Below are positions 58,760-64,000 of a DNA stretch of 64,000 bases, one piece after another. Every line of letters begins with the position of its first letter. The stretch's first letter is position 1. Made by a program: the position numbers and the translations under genes. A model generated the notes under the pieces. The model was not told where the DNA came from. It saw nothing but the letters and a program-made list of their open reading frames with translations, and searched no databases. Source of the stretch: JBGPLJ01 sp035644395 (GTDB taxonomy: Bacteria; Pseudomonadota; Gammaproteobacteria; Steroidobacterales; Steroidobacteraceae); NCBI GenBank assembly GCA_035644395.1, contig DASQOR010000059.1, positions 174,921 through 238,920 of the forward strand, given 5' to 3'.

Positions 58760-59806
58760 ATGCTTTTTCCAACGACACTGGTGGGCAGCTATCCGCAGCC
58801 GGACTGGCTCATCGACCGCAAGCGCCTCGCCGAGCGTTTTCCGCCGCGCGTGCGCATGCGCGAGCTGTGGAAGATCCCGGAGCCGCTGCTCGAAGCCGCG
58901 CAGGACGATGCGACCATCGTCGCGATCAAGGAGCAGGAGGAGGCGGGCATCGACATCGTCTCGGACGGGGAGATCCGCCGCGAGAGCTATTCGAACCGTT
59001 TTGCGACCGCGCTCGCCGGCGTCGATCTCGACAATCCGGGCACGGCGCTCGATCGGAGCGGTCATCCAAACCCGGTGCCGCGCGTGGTGGGGCCGATCTT
59101 TCGCCGGCATGCGGTCGGCGTGCGCGACGTCGAATTCCTGCGCCGCTACACGCGCCGGAGCATCAAGGTGACCGTGCCGGGGCCCTTCACGATGTCGCAG
59201 CAGGCGCAGATCGATCACTACGGCGGCAGCCGCGCACTCGCCGCGATGGACTATGCGGTGGCGCTGAACGCGGAGATCCGGGATCTCTTCTCCGCGGGCG
59301 CGGACGTCGTGCAGATCGACGAGCCCTACATGCAGGCGCGGCCCGAGGAGGCACGCGAGTACGGCCTGAAGGCATTGAACCGCGCGCTCGAGGGCGTCCG
59401 GGGCACGACCGCCGTCCATATCTGTTTCGGCTACGCGGCGATCATCCACGTGCGGCCGTCGGCGTATTCGTTCCTGCCGGAACTCGCGGGCTGCAGCTGC
59501 CAGCAGGTGTCGCTCGAAACCGCGCAGTCGAACCTCGACTGCTCGATCCTCGCGAGCCTCGGCGGCAAGAAAATCATCCTCGGCGTCATCGACCTCGCGG
59601 ACATGAAAGTCGAGTCCGCCGAAACGGTCGCCGCGAGGATCCGCCGCGCGCTGCCGTTCGTGCGGGCGGAGGATGTCATCGTCGCGCCGGACTGCGGCAT
59701 GAAGTACCTGCCGCGCGACGTCGCTTTTGCCAAGCTCAAGTCGATGGTCGCCGGGGCGCGCATCGTGCGCGCGGAACTCGCGGCGACCCAAGCGTCAGAA
59801 ACCTAA
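58760..59806 (+). CDS. MetE-core (cobalamin-independent methionine synthase C-domain-like) methyltransferase
   Basis: 348 residues from the ATG at 58760 (GAGGAG upstream), all within one MetE-C/UroD barrel. The zinc site is complete: H220-x-C222 (AVHICFGYA), E253 (SLETAQ) and C312 (APDCGMKY). VGSYPQPDWLI and SDGEIRRESY are the conserved N-terminal barrel blocks. The MetE N-terminal half is absent, so this is a core-MetE type enzyme, which can use methyl donors other than triglutamyl-methyl-THF. With a THF demethylase near by, homocysteine or another thiol is a plausible acceptor. Confidence 0.85.
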   Translation: MLFPTTLVGSYPQPDWLIDRKRLAERFPPRVRMRELWKIPEPLLEAAQDDATIVAIKEQEEAGIDIVSDGEIRRESYSNRFATALAGVDLDNPGTALDRSGHPNPVPRVVGPIFRRHAVGVRDVEFLRRYTRRSIKVTVPGPFTMSQQAQIDHYGGSRALAAMDYAVALNAEIRDLFSAGADVVQIDEPYMQARPEEAREYGLKALNRALEGVRGTTAVHICFGYAAIIHVRPSAYSFLPELAGCSCQQVSLETAQSNLDCSILASLGGKKIILGVIDLADMKVESAETVAARIRRALPFVRAEDVIVAPDCGMKYLPRDVAFAKLKSMVAGARIVRAELAATQASET

Positions 59807-59836
59807 GGCCGGGAATTAAACGAGGGGGAGTATTCC

Positions 59837-62089
59837 ATGTTCACCACCATCAGCGGCAAGTTGACGGCCCGGAAGATCGTGGCGCTCGCCGCGGCGGGGC
59901 TGGCGGCGTTCACCGCGCCGCCGCTCAAGGCGCAGACGTCGACCATCGAGGAAATCGTCGTCACCGCGCGTAAGCGCGACGAATCGTTCCGCGACGTTCC
60001 CGTGACCATCAACGTGTTCACGGAAAACATGATCCAGCAGGCCGGCATCCAGAAGCCCGGCGATTTCATCGCGCTCGTGCCGAACATGACGCTGGTGGAG
60101 ACGCAGAACGCGGGCAACGCCTTCGTGGTGGTACGCGGCGTTTCCCAGGCGCGCAACAGCGAGCCCTCGGTCGCCGTGCTCGTCGACGGGGTGCTCGAGA
60201 CGAACCCGGCCGAGTTCAACCAGGAGCTCTTCGATATCAAGCAGATCGAGGTGCTGAAGGGGCCGCAGGGCGCGTTGTACGGCAAGAGCGCGATCGGCGG
60301 TGCGATCATCATCCGCACCAAGGACCCCTCGGATGAACTCGAGGGCGCGGTGAAGCTCGGCTACGGCAATGGTTCTTCCGTGCGCGCGCAAGCCGGCATC
60401 AGCGGACCGATGACGGACACCATCAAGTTCCGCGCCTCGGTGAACTACTACGACACCGACGGCTTCATTCCGAGCACCTTCCTCGGCGAGAAAGCGGACC
60501 CGGCGACCGACTACTCGGGGCGTTTCCGCCTGCTCGGCAAGCCGAATGACAACTTCACCTGGGACCTGCGCCTGTCGGCAGACCGGCTCGAGACCCAGGC
60601 CCTCTACTTCGTCATTCCGCGACTCGACGAAGCCAATCCCTTCACGAGCTTCTTCACGCCGCCGAATGCGAACGACGTGACGACGCCCATCACGGTGAAC
60701 AATACCGGCGAAAATAACCGCGACCTGTGGGACGCCTCGCTCAAGCTCGATTTCAACCTCGGCGGCGGCACGCTCACGTCGGTTTCGGCGTGGAACAAGA
60801 CCCGGGAAATCCTGACGGGCGACGCCTACGATTTCCGGCCGATTCCGAATGCGGTGTTCACGGCGATCTACGGCTACGACCTCAACCAGAGCCAGTTCCT
60901 CGACCTCGAGTCGTACAGCCAGGAGATCCGCTTTACTTCGCCGACGCAAGGGCGCTTCCGCTGGATCGCGGGCGCCTACTACGTGCACACGGACCGTTTC
61001 ATCTCGACCGGCAACATGCAGGACCTCGGCAACGGCGCCTTCCCGGTCTATCACGATCCGAGTACCAATCCGCTCAACCCGCAGCGCGATGCCGGCGGCG
61101 TGCTGATACCGGGCACCACGTTCCTCGCGGACTCGCAGAACAACAATGCCTGGGCGGTGTTTGCCGATGCGACATTCGAAGTGACGGACCAGTTTGAAAT
61201 CGACGCGGCCCTGCGCTACGACGAGGATCAGCGCGAGAACACGACCGAAACGCCGCCCGACTACCTCGCGCTCGTGCAGGATCCAACCGCCGTCACCGGG
61301 CAAGTCCGCAAGCACACCTGGAGCGAGTTGCAGCCGAAGTTCACGCTCCGTTACAAGCCCGTCGATAACGTGACGATCTACGGCGGCTGGAGTCGCGGTT
61401 TTCGCAGCGGCGGCTTCAACCAGACGGGCGTCGGCGCGGTCGCGCGCAACTCCGTTCCGCCAGTGCTCGGTGTCAACGACCTCTTCAACGCGGAGGTGGC
61501 GGACACGACCGAGATCGGCGTGAAGGGCCAGTTCCTCGACCGGCGGCTCAATGCCGGATTGAGCATTTTCTACACGCAATCGACCAACGGCTATTTCTTT
61601 GTGTTCCTGCCGGCGAACTCGACGCAGAATCTCGGCAATCTCGACGCGGACTACAAGGGCGCGGAGTTCGAGATCAACGCGCACGTCACCGATCACCTGG
61701 ACCTGTACGGGAGCGTCGGTTACACGGACAGCGAGATCACCGACATGGAAGACCCGGCGGTCATCGGCAACCAGGCGCCGCTCGTGTCGAAGACCACCAT
61801 CAATCTCGGCGCGCAGTATCGCCAGCCGATCAACGAGGCGCTCGCCATCACCGTCCGGGCGGACTGGAACAAGGTCGGCGAAACCTGGTGGGAGCCGTAC
61901 AATACGACCTCGCGCGACCCGGTCTCGCTGGTCGATCTGCGTATCGGGCTCGATGCCGACAAGTGGTCCGTCACGGCCTGGTCGAAGAACCTGACCGACG
62001 AGATCTATAACCAGGAATTCTCGCCGGGCGGGTTCCTCTTCCGGGCGGTGCCGCGCCGCTATGGCGTTGAATTCATGTACAAGTTCTGA
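59837..62089 (+). CDS. TonB-dependent outer-membrane receptor of the catabolic island
   Basis: A 750-residue receptor; GAGGGGGAG precedes the ATG. Signal peptide IVALAAAGLAAFTAPPLKA. TonB box/plug start EEIVVTARKRDESFRDVPV, then VVVRGVSQARNSEPSVAV, VDGVLETNPAEFNQELF, IEVLKGPQGALYGKSAIGG (plug hallmark) and AIIIRTKDP. The barrel ends RRYGVEFMYKF. This is the sphingomonad-type receptor style often linked with aromatic or terpenoid uptake. Its place inside the lyase/CoA-transferase/MetE-core operon makes the pathway substrate the likely ligand. Confidence 0.93.
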   Translation: MFTTISGKLTARKIVALAAAGLAAFTAPPLKAQTSTIEEIVVTARKRDESFRDVPVTINVFTENMIQQAGIQKPGDFIALVPNMTLVETQNAGNAFVVVRGVSQARNSEPSVAVLVDGVLETNPAEFNQELFDIKQIEVLKGPQGALYGKSAIGGAIIIRTKDPSDELEGAVKLGYGNGSSVRAQAGISGPMTDTIKFRASVNYYDTDGFIPSTFLGEKADPATDYSGRFRLLGKPNDNFTWDLRLSADRLETQALYFVIPRLDEANPFTSFFTPPNANDVTTPITVNNTGENNRDLWDASLKLDFNLGGGTLTSVSAWNKTREILTGDAYDFRPIPNAVFTAIYGYDLNQSQFLDLESYSQEIRFTSPTQGRFRWIAGAYYVHTDRFISTGNMQDLGNGAFPVYHDPSTNPLNPQRDAGGVLIPGTTFLADSQNNNAWAVFADATFEVTDQFEIDAALRYDEDQRENTTETPPDYLALVQDPTAVTGQVRKHTWSELQPKFTLRYKPVDNVTIYGGWSRGFRSGGFNQTGVGAVARNSVPPVLGVNDLFNAEVADTTEIGVKGQFLDRRLNAGLSIFYTQSTNGYFFVFLPANSTQNLGNLDADYKGAEFEINAHVTDHLDLYGSVGYTDSEITDMEDPAVIGNQAPLVSKTTINLGAQYRQPINEALAITVRADWNKVGETWWEPYNTTSRDPVSLVDLRIGLDADKWSVTAWSKNLTDEIYNQEFSPGGFLFRAVPRRYGVEFMYKF

Positions 62090-62103
62090 TGCGGAGACAT
62101 TCC

Positions 62104-62688
62104 ATGGCCAGCAAGGCAAAAAAGAAGGCAACGAAGGTGCCGAGGGCTCCGAAAGCGGTGAGAGCGAGCCTGCCCTCGCGCCTGCACCACACGGCGTACG
62201 TCACGCACGATCTCGAGGCGACGCGCAGGTTCTACGAGGAGGTCATCGGGCTGCCCTTGAACGCGGCCTGGTGCGAAAAGGATGAGCTTTTCGGCGCCGA
62301 GCGCGTCTACTGTCACCTGTTCTTCGGGCTAGGCGATGGCGGCGCGCTCGCGTTCTTCCAGTTCGCGAACCCCTCGGACCAGGAGCAGTTCGGGCCGAAG
62401 ATGCCCTTCACGCCCTTTCATCACATTGCGCTCAACGTCGACCGGAAGACGCAAGCCGGCATCGAGAAGCGCCTGAAGGAGCGTGGCTACAAGGAGCCGC
62501 AGTCGTTCGTCCTCGAGCACGGCTACTGCCGGTCGGTGTACGTGACGGATCCCAACGGCATGATCGTCGAGTTCACGCTCGATCATCCGAAGGTGAAGAA
62601 GATCAACGCGGACCGCAAGAAGGACGCCCGCCAGGAGCTGAAACGATGGCTCGCGGGTGATCACACGTCGAACAACACGTACCGCTAG
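62104..62688 (+). CDS. VOC family (glyoxalase/extradiol-dioxygenase-like) metalloenzyme
   Basis: 194 residues from the ATG at 62104 (GGAGA upstream; an ATG at 62089 overlapping the receptor stop is an alternative). After a basic Lys/Ala head, the two beta-alpha-beta-beta-beta modules show the metal pattern: H in RLHHTAYVTHDLEA, H in FTPFHHIALNVDR and E in GMIVEFTLDH. GYCRSVYVTDPNG is the typical VOC turn. It could be a ring-cleaving dioxygenase, a lyase or an isomerase; the operon suggests action on the imported substrate. No signal peptide. Confidence 0.85.
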   Translation: MASKAKKKATKVPRAPKAVRASLPSRLHHTAYVTHDLEATRRFYEEVIGLPLNAAWCEKDELFGAERVYCHLFFGLGDGGALAFFQFANPSDQEQFGPKMPFTPFHHIALNVDRKTQAGIEKRLKERGYKEPQSFVLEHGYCRSVYVTDPNGMIVEFTLDHPKVKKINADRKKDARQELKRWLAGDHTSNNTYR

Positions 62689-62689
62689 C

Positions 62690-63838
62690 TTGAAGGCGAG
62701 CCAGGACAGAATCCTGACGACCCATGTCGGGAGCCTGCCGCGTACGCAGGCGGTGACCGACGTGCTGTTCGCGCGCGAGCGCGGCGCCGTCGCCGATGTC
62801 GCGGCGGCGGCCGCGACGATCGCTGGCGCCGTCGTGGACGTCGTGCGCCGCCAGGTCGATGTCGGCGTCGACGTGGTGAGCGACGGCGAGATGAGCAAGA
62901 TCAGCTACGCGACCTACATCGCGGACCGCTTCACCGGTTTCGGCGGCGACACGCCGCGCGAACCGGGGCAGGACCTCGTCGAGTTTCCGGCGTTCCTCAA
63001 GAAGCTCGCGGATCGCGGTTCGACGGCGAAATACCGCCGTCCCCGCTGCATCGGAGACATCAAACCCAAGGACACGGCGCCACTCAAGGAGGACCTCGGG
63101 AATTTCCGTCGCGCACTCGATGCAGGCAAACCGGTCGAGGGTTTTCTCAACGCGGCATCGCCCGGTGTCATCGCAATTTTCCAGCCGAACGACTACTACC
63201 CGACGGCGGACGCGTACCTCGAGGCGGTAGCGGAGGCGATGCGCGGCGAATACGAAGCGATCGTCGCGGCCGGGATCCTGCTGCAGATCGATGCGCCCGA
63301 CCTCGGCATGGGGCGGCACACGATGTACCGCAACGCGAGCGTCGACGAATACCTCAAGCGCGCCGCCGTGCATGTCGAGGTGCTCAATCACGCGTTGCGG
63401 AATATTCCGGCGGACCGCGTGCGCCTGCACATGTGCTGGGGCAACTACGAGGGACCGCATCACCACGACGTGCCGATGTCGCAGCTCCTGCCGATCGCCG
63501 TCAAGGCAAAGCCGCAGGCGCTCCTGTTCGAGGCGGCCAATCCGCGGCACGCGCATGAATGGGCGGTGTTCCGCGACTTCCGTGTGCCGGACGACAAGAT
63601 CCTGATCCCGGGCGTGCTGAGCTCGACGACCAACTACGTCGAACATCCCGACCTGGTCGCGGAGCGCCTTTGCCGCTTCGCCGATATCGTCGGACGCGAG
63701 CGCGTGATGGCGGGCAGCGATTGCGGGTTCAGCACGTTCGCCGGATTCGGGCCGGTCGAGCCCGACATCGCCTATCTCAAGCTCGCATCGATGGCCGAAG
63801 GCGCGCGAATCGCCAGCAAGCGGCTCTGGGGCCGCTGA
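62690..63838 (+). CDS. Second MetE-core methyltransferase
   Basis: About 382 residues from a TTG at 62690; a GTG at 62657 is an in-frame alternative overlapping the VOC gene. RILTTHVGSLPRTQ and SDGEMSKISYATYI are the MetE-C openings. The zinc ligands are H247-x-C249 (LHMCWGNYEG) and C345 (AGSDCGFST). DTAPLKEDLGNFRRALDA and LFEAANPRHAHEWAVF fit the cobalamin-independent methionine synthase II family. It belongs to a different subgroup from the 58760 protein, with which it shares the island, so the two probably have different methyl donors or acceptors. Confidence 0.85.
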   Translation: MKASQDRILTTHVGSLPRTQAVTDVLFARERGAVADVAAAAATIAGAVVDVVRRQVDVGVDVVSDGEMSKISYATYIADRFTGFGGDTPREPGQDLVEFPAFLKKLADRGSTAKYRRPRCIGDIKPKDTAPLKEDLGNFRRALDAGKPVEGFLNAASPGVIAIFQPNDYYPTADAYLEAVAEAMRGEYEAIVAAGILLQIDAPDLGMGRHTMYRNASVDEYLKRAAVHVEVLNHALRNIPADRVRLHMCWGNYEGPHHHDVPMSQLLPIAVKAKPQALLFEAANPRHAHEWAVFRDFRVPDDKILIPGVLSSTTNYVEHPDLVAERLCRFADIVGRERVMAGSDCGFSTFAGFGPVEPDIAYLKLASMAEGARIASKRLWGR

Positions 63839-63849
63839 CAACTCGAGTG

Positions 63850-64000
63850 TCTGTGTCAGAAAATGGGATCCTGCCGTCTCAACCGGTCGTTGCAACGGTG
63901 TCGGTAAGCTTCTCTGCTGGAGTGCGGAACTTCAAGGTCTGGCGCGGCCGTTGATTGAGCTCATGGGCCACGAAGTTCAGACGTTGCTGAGAATGCACCG
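63850..64000 (-). mobile_element. IS30-family insertion sequence, right end only
   Basis: The element enters from the right edge. Its terminal inverted repeat should lie between the gene stop at 63838 and the transposase stop at 63879; TGTCTGTGTCAGAAAATGGGATC (positions 63849-63871) is the candidate but its mate is outside the window. The left border given is approximate. Confidence 0.6.
63879..64000 (-). CDS. IS30-family transposase, C-terminal end (cut by window edge)
   Basis: Thirty-nine codons and a stop on the minus strand read NFVAHELNQRPRQTLKFRTP followed by AEKLTDTVATTG. The LNxRPRxTLxFxTPAE block is the conserved C-terminus of IS30-family DDE transposases. The catalytic part is outside the window, so whether the element is intact cannot be told. 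Confidence 0.8.
   Translation of the reverse strand, partial: VHSQQRLNFVAHELNQRPRQTLKFRTPAEKLTDTVATTG

Noticed and set aside
1..64000. CRISPR arrays, tRNA or rRNA genes
   Set aside because: No spaced direct repeats, cloverleaf sequences or conserved rRNA segments were noticed in any intergenic region; a dedicated scan (tRNAscan, Infernal) was not possible.

Overview
The window is GC-rich, densely packed proteobacterial DNA. Its content points to a free-living aerobic gammaproteobacterium near the Xanthomonadales/Nevskiales/Steroidobacter groups. The grounds are four TonB-dependent receptors, S9 peptidases, TPR-sulfotransferases, YbaY/NlpE/META and glycine-zipper envelope proteins, and a maltodextrin locus built from a TonB receptor, an MFS carrier and GH13/GH97 enzymes. 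This placement is inferred from gene content, not from a marker gene. No rRNA, tRNA or CRISPR array was seen, and no gene-free stretch exceeds about 250 bases.

Layout. 1-7.6 kb: the N-terminus of a P-loop signalling ATPase cut by the window edge; an arsR-SRPBCC-GST operon with a tandem palindromic operator over its start; then a forward run of a 2OG-Fe(II) oxygenase, two exported paralogues with TonB-C-like ends flanking a GNAT gene, threonine synthase and 3-methyladenine DNA glycosylase. 7.5-20.3 kb: peptide-scavenging and surface genes, namely a TonB receptor, an exported cyanophycinase-isoaspartyl peptidase fusion, an S9 peptidase translationally coupled to a TPR-sulfotransferase, a second TonB receptor with a beta-propeller-like protein, and a class C beta-lactamase-type hydrolase. 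20.3-25.5 kb: a DUF885 peptidase, pirin, a perfect 27-bp inverted repeat, a ferritin-like/4Fe-4S/double-CDGSH fusion, and a DsbA-like thioredoxin.

25.5-29.7 kb is a four-gene trehalose operon (otsB, GH15, otsA, small protein), each junction overlapping by four bases. 30.4-41.6 kb is a maltodextrin regulon: periplasmic alpha-amylase, GH13 and GH97 glucosidases, a large TonB receptor, a divergent LacI regulator with a candidate operator, and an SLC45-like MFS sugar carrier. 41.7-53.6 kb is envelope biology: a crystallin/glycine-zipper protein, a YbaY-NlpE-META lipoprotein followed directly by a class D sortase and its LPKTA-tailed presumptive substrate, a second TPR-sulfotransferase, a phospholipase D lipoprotein, and a three-gene coupled operon containing a zinc PLC/P1-nuclease-like protein with a beta-rich C-terminus.

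53.8-63.8 kb looks like a catabolic island: a LigM/DesA-type tetrahydrofolate-dependent O-demethylase, remnants of wrbA and an alpha/beta hydrolase, and an IclR regulator divergent (over three matching palindromes) from a citryl-CoA lyase-like gene, a family III CoA-transferase, a MetE-core protein, a TonB receptor, a VOC protein and a second MetE-core protein. The pairing of a THF demethylase with two zinc-site MetE-core proteins suggests uptake of a methoxylated or methylated organic acid with methyl transfer into one-carbon metabolism. The window ends inside an IS30-family transposase.
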